DNA of 64,000 nt. Origin: Pithys albifrons albifrons. Its lineage: Eukaryota; Chordata; Aves; Passeriformes; Thamnophilidae. Both the position numbers and the translations under genes were made by a program. This document shows positions 1 through 14,790 of the stretch, one piece after another. The stretch's first letter is position 1; every line of letters starts with the position of its first letter. The stretch spans positions 37,477,523-37,541,522 of the forward strand of contig NC_092462.1 of NCBI RefSeq assembly GCF_047495875.1, written 5' to 3'. The notes beneath the pieces are model-generated. The model saw only the letters and a program-made list of their open reading frames with translations. It had not been told where the DNA came from and searched no databases.

Positions 1-3000
1 TCAGACATAACTTGAAAAATATTTATATACATTATGTGTATTACATATGCATATGTCTGCACAGGCATCTTGTGCTGCTTATAAGCTTTAGACACTCAGA
101 GTTGTTCGAGACAGTTTGGAGGAAGAGCAAGTGGACAGGACAAGATCTGCTAATTAGAGTTGTCACTACGCAAAGTGATATTCCTGGCTTCTAAGCTCCT
201 GTATAAAGGCTACGAATCCACTCTCTTTCTTCCCTACTCATTTGCTTGGCACATCAGAAAAGTAAATATGATTAAATTCTTTTTGCATTTATTCAAACTG
301 AAAGAGTGGTTTTCACAATATGATATGACATAGTGTTGCACAGTTATACATGAAACATACTCTCATAAGCTGACATTTAACCTGACTTGAGGAAGGACGA
401 AAGTGGTAAAAATCAAACTTTGACCAGAACTCCAGAGGCTGTGCAAGGGAAGCAGAAATAATATACAGCAATTTTCAAATTCATTCAAAACATGTCTGTG
501 CATGTTACAACCTGGCCTACAACCATGCAGTCACAGAGCTGTTCTGAAGTGTTCCAGAATCCTCAGCCTAAGGAGAGAAGCATTAGGTGTTTCTGCTCTG
601 AATGTCTGGCCACTCTGGTAGTTCTTGGGACTCTGGTCCAACATACTCCTTTAAACAAGCTGACTGCAATATTTCAACTCTGAAATCCCTGTCTTGAGTC
701 TCCCACAAGTCCATCCCATTGTCACTCACACACACATTTGATAGCACTCAAGCATTCACTTCTGGTTATGATAGACAGAAAGTTGTGTAGGCACAGCACA
801 GCCAATTATAAAGCATTTGGAGAAAAATACCTAAAAAATATTCTTACAGTTCAAATTGAGCATTTGGATTGGCAGAGAAGGGCACCTTGCTTCATTATTT
901 TTCAATATATGACATCAATACATGACATATGGTATCAGTAAAAAACATCCTCTTCCTTTGAAAGGAATCTATTTCCATAAGTTCAGCTGGAAATTCAACT
1001 CTCTTTCCCTAGTCCCACTCATCCCATCTGTGCATAGAAAATGTACCGCTTCAGAGAACAGATGGAGTCAGTGGCTGTACTTTGTTGTGCTGTGGGGTCC
1101 ACATTCTGGCTTACTCATGTTCCTTGAGGAGGGTACTTTTCTTCAGTATAAGACAGCAAGCACCATTATGTGAGTTTATTAAATATTCAGTATATAAGAA
1201 AAAAAAATAGAGTTTAGAGTACTATTCATCAAGCTTTATTCTACACCACCAGAGTTTCATTTTCTGGATGCATTTGAAATTTCATAGTATCTCCTTAAAT
1301 GTGATTCTGTTTGTTCATAATTTTCCTTAGTTTTGCTTTCTAATTATATATCTGCTCTGGAAAAACAAAGTCAACAACTGTTCTAAAACTAAAAAATCCA
1401 CCTCTTGCAATTTGACTTTAAAAATACTTGCAGTTGCAGAAAGCACAGTATTCACAATGCAGAAATTTTCAAGAGAGATTTGTGGTCAAAAGGGTCCTTT
1501 TCAGCTTCTTAAACAAGGATAGATTCAAAAGTTGTAGGAACAAGTGCGGAAGGATAGAGTGTGGATGGTACCACAGATGTAACATTCATCTCTTGGGTGC
1601 AGTTGAAATTTTTGTGAGTTTCCTGTGAGATTTGTTTGAAATTTGCTGTTTAGAGCAACCACAAAGGAAACAGGAAAAAAGCTTTCAAGCATATGTGAGT
1701 CATCAATACCTTCGTTCCAATACTGTAATGGATGAGACTCAGACCCCTGATGTGGTTGAACAAGAAATCATGTAATGGTGGATACATGTGCATATTTAAA
1801 TCTTTTTTAGTTTTGGTTTCTATTGCAGTCCTCCAACCTGCATGTGACACACAAGCACATCCTTCTCAATCATTATGCTGTGCGTGTTCCTCCCACCCAT
1901 CAGCTCCCATCACTCAGTGTCCATGTGTCCAGCTCCTGACATTGGCCACCTCCATCCAGCCACACGGCACTGGCATCCTGCGATCCTTCTCCACCTTGTC
2001 TTTGTTAGGAATCTCCACAGGGTGCCACTACTGTCTAGAGAAGACTAAGGCTTTCTTACTGCAACTACAAAGTTATTTTAAGGTAAACTTCTACATCTTC
2101 TGGGTTTAGGTTAAGTATTATATTCATCGTGGCTAGGCTTCATAAACAAAGATTGGGGAAGAGCTCTACCCATGGTTGCTGCAAGTGTGCTGGTGGCTAA
2201 AAAGACTGATGCTGGAGGCAAGTCTGGTTGCAAAAGTATTATATTAAATTTAAACATTAACAAAAATCTTCTCTTTTGTAAAAAAAAAAACACAACATTT
2301 TTTTCTTCCACTGGAATAAACTTCTGTGGTTTTTAGAGCAGATGGCTTGATTTTTCTTGTAAGAAAGGTGAAAATAATGTATTGCATATATTACTGAAAT
2401 TGAAGTCTGTTAATGACTTACCAAAGAGCAGATTTTCAAAAGTAAAATCAGAATATGTAAAAATAAATAAAAAATGCATTTAGTTCTTTACTCCAAAGTG
2501 TAACCAATTTAATCTTCCTGTTGTGGGAATAGGCTAATTAATGAATAAAAGAAGCAGCTAGTATGCTTTGCTGTCATAAACACATAGGATAACCTTGTAT
2601 GAAAATGATAAGCCTTTACATCCACTTGTTCTTTAAAAAATATTCCAACTGGCAAATGTAGTACACACAAAGGATCTTACATTATACTCAGGAAAGAGAG
2701 ACTCAGAGACCTCTGTAAGTGGACAAAGCCTTTGCTAGTGTCATTTCTTAGATCTTCTGCGTTGCTTCTTGCAAGCTGTAAATGCTGCCAGTTTGTGGAT
2801 GAGGTATATCTTTGCCTATTGATAATATTTTTTTCCACCCTCCTTTAGAAGCAAATATTCATTATTCTCTAGAATAACTGTCTTTTGACACTTTGAAAGT
2901 TCTGAGGCATTTTGATGGTACTTATCTTCAGTGATAATCATAGCTGGACACACAGATTTCTGCAGCATGCCACAATTTTTGAAAATAGTCTGTTGTTACC

Positions 3001-3268
3001 CCATAATGTGAAAAATTTAAAAGCTGGTAAAAATTCTAGGTGGCAGCTTTGCAGGAAAACAAAGACACTAATGATGTAACGATAATACTGCTTTCATGCC
3101 ATCCAAGTAAAATACTTTTTAAGATGCTTTACAGTGTTATATAAAAACACATTTTTCATGCTGCTTGAATTAAGCTCCAGTGCCCCGTCCATATTTGTTT
3201 CTGAAAACCACATTTATGGATAGTGTGCTCTGAGGTTTTAGTCTGGGCTATTCCTAGATTTTGATCCT

Positions 3269-3387
3269 ATGTAGATTATTTCTGTGTCTGCGAAGATTGT
3301 TTTATAGATGTCATTCTTTTTAGAGTCTTAGATAATATTACTGTATCTCTTATTTGTATTTACTGTACCTGAATTGAGATGTACCAA
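3269..3387 (+). repeat. Dispersed direct repeat, copy A
   Basis: This segment is similar along its whole length to 5529-5649 in the same orientation. Shared blocks include TTTCTGTGTCT, GTTTTATAGAT, TCATTCTTTTTA, TGTATTTACTGTACC and TGAATTGA. By eye, roughly four in five bases agree with a few small indels. Similarity fades on both sides. It does not match a repeat family I can name; it may be an old local duplication or two fragments of one interspersed element. Confidence 0.7.
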
Positions 3388-5528
3388 GAGAGTGAAAGAG
3401 TGTTGTGCTCATATGGTCATCTCCTCGGTCTTCCCTGTCAAAGGTACTGCACCATACTGGGAATACATTGGCCACATGGGATAATTTATTTCCTTCTTGA
3501 ACAGTATTTCAGGGTACTAGACTACATAGAATCTATTGGGAAGAAAGGGTTAAGAGCAGAAAAATGGTGAGGAGGATGGTAGATTCACTTAAGTGTCCTG
3601 GCAGCTGGCTGCCAAGGCGCATGGGAAACCCCACATATATTATGCCTACTGCTCTCTATTGTCTGTCCATTTTGAGAAGTGGAATTTCTGTGTTGACATA
3701 ATGTAGGTGTTTTGAGAGACTTGAAGGCACTCTCCTGGACGTGGGTGGGCACCCTGTTTTGGGAGAGAGAAAATCAAAGCTCAGTGATACTATGAAGCAC
3801 AGAGGAGATCCAGCATGATGGGAAACTACATGTGCACAGGCCCTTGATAAACGGACACAAACAGGAGGCACACCACCTGCTGGACTGAGCCAAACAGTGC
3901 CAATGTTACCATTCATGTGTCTCCACCTGGGTGATGCTTTGGGATCCTCAGATTAGCAAGGTGATGAAATAAATTCACTCTTTATGTTTCAGCCATGTTT
4001 TTGTAGTTTTTGGCTGCCTGCCTCTGTCAACTAACACAGAATCTATTTTAGATATTTAAATATTTTGTCTCCACTATAGTTATGTATTCACCAACTGAAC
4101 ACCATGCCCATAAGCAATTATTATGCATTGTAATACTTTGCAGACAATATACAAAATAAAATAAGGAACATGGGCTTTGCACAATGCTAAAGGTCAGAGG
4201 CTCAGGGCTTATGAAAGGTTTGATCTTCAGGAAAAGTGAGAGAAACAGTGCAAGGTCTCCTCTCTGTCCTCACTTCCTTAGACCAGATATCTTTTCAGGC
4301 AGATCTTTTCTTGTGTGTACAGGTCCTTTTTGATAATGGTGATTAACCAGGAAAAATACTTCATTAAATAAAGTGTCTTTCGGTTCTTATGACAGCCAAT
4401 ACTCAGCATCACTTCAGAGATCCTCTTTAGCAAAACCTTCTTTTAAGAGTGAAGTCCTTACATTAAGATGACAGTCACTACCGGTGACACTTGTGGAAGC
4501 CATCCGAGAGGGTGACAGGCATTCCAAAACCAGTCAGCAGCCTACCTGTGACAGCTACTTCTGGGTTATATGTTCTTGAAACGTAGGACACGCTTTTCCA
4601 AATACAACTACAATGTCAAATTAAGGTCACAACTTTGATACAAATGCGTACGGGTATGTATCCATTACTCTAAACCATGAGGATTAAGCAGAAAACAATG
4701 AGATGGTATTTAGGATCAATTAAGACACCATGAAGATTTTCTGTCTGTGTACATTTTGACTGTATAGTAGCTGTAGTACTTCAGTATTTGTGATTAAATT
4801 GTTGTGATGCCGAAAGGGTTTTTGTTCTGATTTTCACATTTTGTAGATTTTAGGAACACAGTAGTTGTAGATTTTTAGAGGGTTAAAATTTCTAACAGTT
4901 TAAGTTTAATGCCTATCTATCACTACCCCTGTCTCAGAACAGGGAGCTCAAATTCCTTTAGTTAATTAATCTTGTTTAGACTCCTTTCCAAGGTAAAGAG
5001 CTGAAGGATATCAGAAGGCCTACAGAACGAAACATAAACATAGGTCAGAGTGACCCAAAAGCCAAAACTGGATGAGCTCCAAGAGATCTTTGTGTGCCTG
5101 AGGAAGAAGAGTTGATGAAGACAGAGGGTCTTGACGACCCCAGACCCAATTCCGGGGCGTTGGACCAGGGGTGGGACTGGGGCTGAACTGAGAAATGTGT
5201 AAAGCAATGATTGGAGGGATCTTATTATAAAAGCCATGGAAACAAGAACTAAGACACATGCATGTCATCCTGTATTCCTGTGGGCTGTAGGCCCTGTGTT
5301 ATTAAAGGACCTTTACTTTTTATCTTACCCTACACTAACGTGGCTCGAAGTCCTTTTTTTGGGGGGAAGGGTCATTCACGCCATCAGTTGTCCTATGATG
5401 TTTGTAGTGCTGGTATTTGATATGGCAAGAGAAAGGTATAGGAAACACCTTTGGCACTTTAATTAAATTCTCTCTACTTTCAGTTAATAACCATCGAAGC
5501 TATAGTAGTTATATGTACATGATAGACA

Positions 5529-5649
5529 ATGTAGGCTTTATTTCTGTGTCTTCAAGGACTGTTTTATAGATTTCATTCTTTTTACAATATTAGGTAATAT
5601 TGCAGTGTCTCTTATGTGTATTTACTGTACCTGAATTGAAATTTGCCAA
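5529..5649 (+). repeat. Dispersed direct repeat, copy B
   Basis: Second copy of the segment at 3269-3387, same strand, about 2.26 kb downstream. The best conserved part is the last 30 bases, ending in the block TTTACTGTACCTGAATTGA. Flanks outside this segment do not align by eye, which argues against a complete LTR pair, although decayed LTRs cannot be excluded. Confidence 0.7.
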
Positions 5650-7259
5650 CTGGTGATTCAAACATTGTGAATTAACTGACATAATGAAAACTTGTTTGTG
5701 TGCTACTCAGTGCTGTGCTACACACTACAATATTGCCTGTAGTTTCTTGGGCAGGATTTGACATTACTGAAATTAAAATGAAATTTAAGTGAGTTAAAGC
5801 TGATGTATTTAGAATTTTTTCATGCAGTCAGTTAACTGTACTTCGCAGATATGAAAGGGTTTTAGTATATTTCATGATTGTTAAGTGTTAATGTTAAAAC
5901 AGAGAAATTGGATGATGGAGTGAGACAGCTGATTGTTGACTGTGTTATGTTAATACTTTGTCCACGCAGTGGATTTATTACATGTAATACCCAAATTATT
6001 AACACTTTCCATGAATGGTGGCCAACTGTCAGAGTGGCCAGCATCCTCACTATTAAGTTCATGGTCTCGAAAACAAGACATCTGAATGAATAGCACCAGA
6101 TGTGAATTGATGCTTAGGATATGATGACTGCAGAAATGTAGTCTAGTTGGTAAGGAATAAAAGCATGACAGGGATCATTTTAATGGTTCTCATTTATGAA
6201 AAGCTATGTTCCTTGGCCCAAAGTTACTCCAAAGGACTTTCAGAAGTGTTAGTACAGGTATAGCTTCTCATCTTTCATAGGCTGCATTCTGGTCTGTCAA
6301 ATTATTACCCTTTTAAAAGCAACAAATTGTATCATTTGTTTTTATGTAGTGCCTGATTTAGTAATATCTCTGGTATCTAGACTTTTTGATAGATGACAGG
6401 TTGTTTCTATACTGACTTGACTTACATGCAGTGCAAATGATTTTTCTTCATGATTTTCCCTTCCCTTGTTGGTTTTATTTTTGTCTTCTGCTCCCATTTT
6501 TATGACTGAGATGTATTTTGGCAAGCATATTCTGTCATGTCTGATCTTCCTTTTGCTTTTTAGTAGGTAGTACTGCTTGACTGTAGCCTTATATTTTCCT
6601 CAAAGAAATACTGCTCTTTATGGCATTTGTTTTCAGATATGTTCATTTAATTGAGTGCATTACGGTCTAAACAGTATGGTCTTTCTCTTGTAAATGATTC
6701 ATATTGGGTCCAGAAGTCAGGTGCCTGTGTGGTTTTACCAGAGGTGCTTTGAAGAAGCCTCTAGGTTGCTTTAAACTCAGGTGCATCACGAGCCACAGGA
6801 AATCGACTTCCATCTATTGTTCCCCTGATTTAGTTCAGCCCAGGTTTTACACATTTCTCAGGTACTAAGTTTAACAACCAACTTGAGCAGATGATCTCCT
6901 ATGGGCCCTGCTGCGTTTGTCTTACAGATCCCCATGTGCATGGATGGTTCTTGGGCCTCAAGAACAGCTTTCTGGAGAGAAGTTGTGACCTTTTCTTTGT
7001 TTCTAGGTCACAAGGGTGATCCTGTGGTGGTGGTTGGGTGGCTGCAGGTGTTGACTTTTTAGCTGAGTTTATGATGTTCTTACTTAACATTATGTAACAA
7101 TTAATTAATGCAGTCATAATTGTGCTAAGTATTAATTAGCGTTATGTAATGATCCCACTTAGTGATTTATATTTCTGGGGATAATGTATCTCCAAATTTC
7201 TAGTGAGCTTTGTATTTTTTAAAGGTACTGCCATGCCTTTTAAACTTGAGAAAGTGAGT

Positions 7260-7560
7260 AATATTTTTGGTGTAGGACCAGCCAGAGCAGCAAGTGCCCA
7301 GCTGGAGGGATGGGCCAGTCCTTAGGGTCAGGTGGCACAGTCGAGCCAGGCCACCAGCACACAGGTATGAGGGTATGGCACGGGGAACCAACCAGGATGA
7401 GATGCAGCCTGGATAGCCAGGCAGGAACAGGGGGATGAACAGACAACCTGTGGCTTGGGGTTGGGCTCACAGGCCCATGGATGGACCCAGTTTGGCATCA
7501 GCAGTCACTCGAGTAAGGTATGGGTCTCCCCAGTGAGACCCTAGAGGGGGAGATGCTGCA
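7260..7560. other. GC-richer intronic block, unclassified
   Basis: This stretch stands out from the AT-rich surroundings by being rich in G and C, with runs such as GGAGGGATGGGCCAG and GAGGGGGAGATGC. The minus-strand frames through it are open for 60-76 codons but show no domain or codon pattern I recognise. It may be an old repeat fragment. It has too few CpG dinucleotides for a CpG island. Confidence 0.4.
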
Positions 7561-8021
7561 GTCTGACAAGATTATTGTATTCAAAGTACCTTACATAGTG
7601 CAATTTTTAATATATTGATTCATTCTAACAACAGTGAAGCATTTAAGGATAACTGTAATGTGATTATTTGCCACTAAGTTGCACTTTAGTAACTAAGATA
7701 CAGTGTTTGTGAAAAATATTTCAGTATAGCATTCACAATGATTATATTATGGTTATATAATTTCTGTTTCAAGAATCACAATTTTTTAGATAATACAAAT
7801 TCATAGACAGAAAGAAAAAAGCTATTTGGAAATACAAATTCAAATTAAACTCTTCCAAATAGATTTTTCTACAGTGAGTTTTCCCTTTCTATATGTGCAT
7901 TAGCTACAGGCACCTGGTGATCGATCCAAGGATAATTCCATCCTTTAAAGAGATATAGAAAACTTTATTGAATGAAAAAGAAGTCACATCCAGTTGCTGC
8001 AGAAATTGAATGAGTCTTGAG

Positions 8022-8070
8022 TTGAATGAATTGCTTTAGCTGAATTTCTTATTGAATGAATTGCTTAAGT
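8022..8070 (+). repeat. Short direct repeat, 31-bp period
   Basis: The 15-base string TTGAATGAATTGCTT occurs at 8022 and again at 8053, with related sequence between the copies. This looks like a small tandem duplication that has since diverged. Confidence 0.7.
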
Positions 8071-10137
8071 TGCACTGCTACAGATATTGATAGTAGGCAT
8101 AGATTAGAGATTATTTTTCATCTCAGAAGAGATTGTTAGCAATAACTGAAGGGGGTTTTGCCCCCTGTAGTATGGGAAGAACTGGGTTATAGCTTCTCTT
8201 GAAGCTTTTAATTCCTCTTCAGGTGAGGTTAAGGAGAACTATTCTCACTCATGTTGAACTGAAATTGCATAGCAGAAACACTGAAACGAAACTGTTCTTA
8301 AATTATTTTGGTATGTTTCTGAATACAGATGATCTGACAGATGACTATCTGAACACAGATGAATGACAAGTGCTGCCTTAATCAGTACTGAATGGTAGTG
8401 AATCCAGAGCAGCTTATGAAAATGAAACCGTGGGCATAGAACTGGTGTATATTTGCATGCCAGGAGGTATGATGGAGGACTTCTCCAAGTCAGGACATGT
8501 CCTGGGGTAGCTGTTGCAGTGTCCGAATGATGCACTTTCTGTTGGATTTGCATGTGCGATGTCCTGATAGAGGCAATCAGTGAAATATATGCCTAACCAA
8601 GGACTATGTCATGCACATGTTCTCCAGGAAGAGCAGAGTAGCATGAGGCCTTCACTGACAGTACAGTTTGGTTTCTCCCTTTTTCATTAGTGTCATGTCC
8701 ATAGGAATGAGACAAAGAGGCATGGGGGGCAGGCAGGAATGCATGAGTCCAGCTGACTGTGTAAAACCCAACAGGCATGCTTAATGTGTATGAAGAAAAT
8801 TGCATCTTACAAAAAAATCAGCAAGCTAAAGAGTTACTTCTGTTTTAAGTATAGTGTATGATGTCTTGTTTGAAGACAAATTGGAAACATAAGGCTTTTT
8901 TCCATATCCTTAGGGATGTATAGCCTTTCCTATTGATCCATACAACTGAGTATTTTTTTCAGCATCAGCATCTCAATTACTGTTGTATCTTTCTCCCTGG
9001 AATTGACAAAGATCAAGGAGAAGACTACTGCCTTGACTATGACACATTGTTATTCCTAACATATAGCATGAAGCATTCTCGTCTTGATTTTAATCCCCAA
9101 GTGATTTAGAAATCACTTCATCTTGTTCATTAGGTCTTGTAATACCAACTCTCATCAGCCCATGGAACTCGGGACCCTGATCTCCCTTTTGTGTAGATGC
9201 CTGGGAGGTGCACGACATAAACTCTTATGAAATGTAACTACTCCTTTATTAAAAAGACAAATACTTTGTTGTGATGACTGGTTATTGAATTTAGTACTAG
9301 TTAGTTTCAGAATGTACTGAAAACGTAATTTTCCATATGAATAATACTGTCTCAGTGCTTTTATTTTTCTCCTCATCTTCTAGGCTTTGTAAACAAATTT
9401 TGGCAAAAACTGGAATTTGCTGCTGAGCACAGTAGACAGTGTATGATTCTTAACTAGAGTTGTTAGGCACTATCCCACTGAAGGATCTATATAAAACTTA
9501 AATTGCATCTGTTCTTGATACTGTTGCTGAAACTTTGTTTATAGTAAAAACTTAAGATTTGCTTGTACTCTGAAAGTCTGTTTAAAAAGAAATTTTCTGT
9601 TCAGCAGATTTGCTTTTAGTATGAATGCAGAGGTGAGGGTGTTTAATTTAGTAGCAGAACTAGATCCCTTTCTTTTCCTTCTGTTAACATTGTTCATGCT
9701 GAGCACAAGTAAGAGTACAACTTCAGTTTATTTCTTTTCCTTCACTCTGACTGAGTTTGATAACTCACCTGCAATTAGGGGTTTAAGAGGCTTCAGGGCT
9801 GTAAACTCAGGGAGGCACATGTACACAGGTGGCTCTGGGGGTTCAGATTTTGTTGCTCAGAAGATGTCTTGGAGGAAAATACTGTCAGAACCTTGTTTCA
9901 TTTAGAGTTCATGGTGACCTGATCAACTTTATGTGACAGGCTTCTTCACATGGCTTTATCTAAGATCTAACAGTACAGATACTGATACCTCTCTTTTGAA
10001 GGTACATATATTGATGACTGTTAATATGGTGATAGATGCTGTAATATAATAAAAAGACCTTTAAATATATTTCTGAGATATTTTACTAAGTGTTACTGAG
10101 CTATTCATATTTCATTGTATAGTCTGTATGCCAAGAC

Positions 10138-10190
10138 ACTGTATATCAGAGTGATAATAGGAGAGGTACTGTATATGAGAGTGATAATAG
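10138..10190 (+). repeat. Short direct repeat, 30-bp period
   Basis: A 23-base unit beginning ACTGTATAT and ending GAGTGATAATAG is present at 10138-10160 and 10168-10190 with one mismatch, separated by GAGAGGT. The high identity suggests a fairly recent slippage event. Confidence 0.85.
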
Positions 10191-13100
10191 TACATTCAGA
10201 AGTGAAAATTTGCAGTTAAATTTATACTGTTGGTGGCATTCAGAATATACTTTGCCAGGTGTCATGCTTGTAACTCTGATTTTACAGAATTACATGTTTA
10301 AATACAACCTGGAAATGCAGTTCTAGTTGCTAGGTAAAGTTAGGGAGATGTGTGCCTTTCAGTTTTGGTTTTTGTCTATGAAACATCTAGTATTGAATTT
10401 TGCCTCACTGTGTTTCTGTCAAATGTGCAAGAATCTACCACTACATACCGAATATCTCCCAGATTGGTTTTTATTTTGTAACTAAAAATTTTTGTCTTCA
10501 GGGTGGAGTAAAGGAATATCAGCTTTTATACCTGTAGGGAGGGGTTGTGTGTATGAGTAAATAATAGAGGAAAAAAGATAAATTAAAAATGTACCAAAAA
10601 TAAGCTGCTACTTGGTTGACCCGTGATACTTTGATTTCCTATTTATTTTTAGATATTTCTTTCCTTGTATTTTGTGTATGATGTCATGCAATCAGTACAT
10701 ATTGCTTTATCTTTTTGCATAATCCCCATGTGTCTGGGTTTTTGAATTACTGTATTTATAGTTAGAGACTTTGAAGTCTCCAGAATAGGAGGCATGGAAG
10801 GAACAAGGGAGATCTGGATGTAGCTATTACTATGATTTTTGATTGTGGTTATGAATTCTTTAGTTTAAGGTAAGGCATCTTGCTCTGTGAATTGTTCTCA
10901 AGTCACCCAAGAAATGTCTGTGGGCTCTCAGTTTGAATATTATACATGAATATAACTACGCATTAAATTTATTCCCATTTATTTGTGTTTTACATGAAAA
11001 TTCTGCTTGTAGAAATATGTATAGAATTCTCAATAGCCCCTTTAAAATTAGGTTTACTTGAATCTCTGTTTTTCATCTATTGTACGTTCTGGGTTTTATG
11101 GTAGTTCTGTGGTTTTGACCTTTATTAACTTCCCTTGTGAACTTTCTTCCTCTGTATACGAGCTAAGTCATAGCTCTCTGATGTTTCACTAATGTCTTTG
11201 TACTTGAGACCTCATTAATGTTTAATATTCATAGATGGAAAGTGAAATTTAATGTCTTCATGGATTCTAATATATATTAAACTGACAATTTAATGTGTTT
11301 CCTTTTTGACTCCTCCCTAGATCTGAGGCATTATAAAGTTCAGGTTTTTTTCAGTATTTAAATATTCAGCTAATAGGAAAAGGGAACTAATAATATTAAT
11401 CCCTGTAATTGTAACAGTCATCCATAAAAAGTCAGTTTTTAAAGAACAGCTACTTCATGGTTTTAGTTGCGATAATACTGTTTTTTTTCTCTGTGTCTAC
11501 ATGGTAGTAATGGCCCTGCTTGTAGAGAGAATTGGTCTTTAAGGGAGCCCTGGAGCTTGTCTTAGAGCCTTTGAAGCATGGCTGGATATCAGATCTGCTG
11601 GGGAACATAAGGATACTGGGTTCAGCCAAGGTAGTGTGAAGGGAATAAGAGTGTTTTATGTTTATGCATAGAGAGTTCACAAAGACAGAAGGGAGACTCT
11701 CCTAAGCTCTCAGCCAGAAGGTCTAGTGAAAGCCAGCCTGCAGGCAGACATGGACTTGCTGGGATGAAAGCCTCCACAAGGGCCAGGGTTAGCTGGCACT
11801 GGAGCTGTGACCCAGCACGAGACTGACAGGAAGGTCTGTTGCCTTGAATTTACTGGAAACCTGCCCTCAGAGAGGGGGATTATTGAAAGGGTCTGAAGAC
11901 CTTGCTCTGCAGCACCTTTTTTCAAGCGTAAGGATTGTGGATAGAGTAAAATTTCTTTATTTGCCATGATTTCTGCAGAATTTAATGGCTCTTGAGCACC
12001 AACTTTGCATGAATCCCTCAGTGCAATGCCACAGGAAGATCTAAAGTACAAGATGTTTGGGTATAGTAACTAACATTAACGTAAACTTAAAAGTTGACAT
12101 TGGTAGAACTGTGGGTACCAATGAAAATTAGGCAGCCTGTATTAATTGATACATGTAAACACAGAGTTACTACCTAGCTTTGGACATGGGGTGAGTTCTA
12201 GTTCTTAGAAGACTAAAGGTCTTATTTTAATGAACTGAAATAGTGAACCCACACTACAAGAGAATTATTGTCTTGCATTCTAAGGAAGACTTTTTCAAAA
12301 ATCTCTAAAAAATAGTCTGTAGTAAAGATGGATATTGAGTCTTCTGCCAAAAGAACTATGATAATTAATTTTAATGCTTGTCTCAGTTTGTTGTTGTGGG
12401 GTTTTCTTACATAAAAACTTTAGGCACAGCTCCCGACCTATCAATTTTTTGTCCATATGCTACAGGAAGAAAAAAAAAAAGATCTGAGAAAAAGTGAAGG
12501 TCAGCTCTTTGAAGCTACATTTGAGTTACAGTAGCTTACCCCATTTGATGATGTGTAACCTTCAATTCCTACCAAAAGAGTGGGAGACAAGGAATTGGAA
12601 ATTAAAACACAGTGTATCAATCAAAGCTCACTTTGACCTTACTTTAATATGCTAGTCACACATTCTGGCTGTTGATAAAATAGATTTAACTAATCAGAGT
12701 ACTCCTTTTAGTGAAATATACTGCAATTGCTTCTGTAATTGAAAACTATTGGCATAAAATGGAAAGGTCATTTTAAATAGCATTGGGCAGAGGAGATCGT
12801 CAGTTTGTCCAATATCAATGTTTTTGGTTCAGAGGCAAAAAATGAGGTCATTGTTTCAATTTGAACCTCTCATAAGTCTTCCCTCCTTCCACTCCTGTTC
12901 CTATTTTCCCATTTGGGGATGACTTCCTTTGCATATGTGAATTCTTTAAATATACTCTCACTGCTAGGGGAAAAATCAGGCACAACCAGAAGTATAAGAC
13001 CTGTTAGATCGTTATTGCTGGTAGTTTGGTAATTTGAAATATATGAATCCCGTTGAACTTTAGTGTCTTTCCAGGTTTAGAACGTAATGTAACCTTGACT

Positions 13101-14790
13101 GCCCTAATTATGTCTAAACATTTCAATCATTTGTCCCCTTTAATTAGGAGAATTCACTGCTGCTTTACAAAATAGCGAGGTTGGGTTGGAAGTATGAAGA
13201 ATATGAACACACAACATGCATGTGTGAGGCTGTTTTATTCTCAGAGAAAAAGCATGTTACAGTAGATTATTTCATCTCTCTTAATTTCAGGAAATGTTAG
13301 CTCTCCTGGTACTTGTCTTAGTTCTTTGTCCATTTAGTAATCATGTTCCTTGTTGATTTGTTTGAGGGTTTTAATAAGGGGTTTATTACTTGCTATTCTT
13401 AGCCTTAGCCAATTACTAAGAAAGTAATACTGTTCTCCTTAAACTTTCATATAGTCCCAGGGTCAGCAACAAGAGCTGAGAAGCTGAAAAAATAGGAGTA
13501 TTTAGTCTAGGGGAGAAAATAATTTTCATGCCCATGAAATGTAGCTGCTGGAAAGGAAATATGTTATTCCTGTCCCTGGTGAAAAGAACAAAGAAATAAA
13601 AGGCTTAAATTATGGCAAGTAATGCAGGTTAGATGAAAGGGAAGTTTTCTAATTGCAAGAATAAAGAAGTTTGATGGAGAGGGCCTTGAGCGATTTGTGC
13701 AATCTCTGCTATTGGAAATGTGCAAGAGCAGATGTGATTTAGGCATACCCAGTCCAGATCTGAGGCAGGGCAATATTATGTCTCAAAGGAAGTTCCAGAT
13801 ATATTTTTATAATCTGTGACTGATTGTTGAATTTCACACAAAAAAACCCTTAAAACTTTCTGAAGTAGTCAATTTATTTTCAGCAAAAATGGACATGACA
13901 GGGTAGCAACAGGAGCTGACATAATACCTTGGTATTAAGACGTTTCAGTATTAATTTGCCAGTTCTTGCAAGTAAATGGATTCAGTTAAAGGTGAGCAAA
14001 ATCTATTCTAGTTTAATTTGTTAAGGAATTCATTATGTTCTTATGTTATTTTTCCACTGGTAGAAATTAAGAGTGAAAACCTGTATCTCACATGAAACAT
14101 TATGTAAACAGTGCTTTTTTATCAAATCTCCCTCAATTTACCTCATTTTTAGAGAGTTACCTATAAAAAGTATATGCATAGGAATACTTTGACTTAAAAA
14201 CACTCAGAAGTAAGGAAATGATTGTGGGAATGAGTATTAGATTAGAAGGAAACAAGCATAGAATTGTCACATGGAGAAAGCATGATGAGACTGAAAAAAA
14301 ACCCCAACAAAACCACAAAAACTAAAATCAATTTATTAATAGTAGGAAGAAGGGTGGGGAATAAAAAGCCATATAAATGCCATCTGACTTTGCATAGGGA
14401 AGTGAAACAAAGTCTTAAGCTCAGAGCTTAGGAACTGTTTTAAGTGGATGAGCCTCACACTTCACTCATTGTCAACGGTGAAAATGCACAACCAGATGTG
14501 CCAAAAATTTCAGTTTCTTTATTTGCAAACTTCATCATGCTGGAAATACTACGAAGACCATCTTTGATCTCAATACACCTGCACTGAGTTCATGCAAAGC
14601 ACAGAAATTGTCATGCATCCAAAGACCTTGCAAGAGGTCTCCTTATCAGCTTTGAGCTGTCTTAAGAAAGCTGAAAGAGAATGAAAATCTGTCAGTTAAG
14701 TTTAATCAACTTGCTTTCTGCAGCAGTCTGTGGACTTTGAAAATCTCTTAGACAATGGAAATTACTATCCAGTGCCCACCATAAGAAGAG

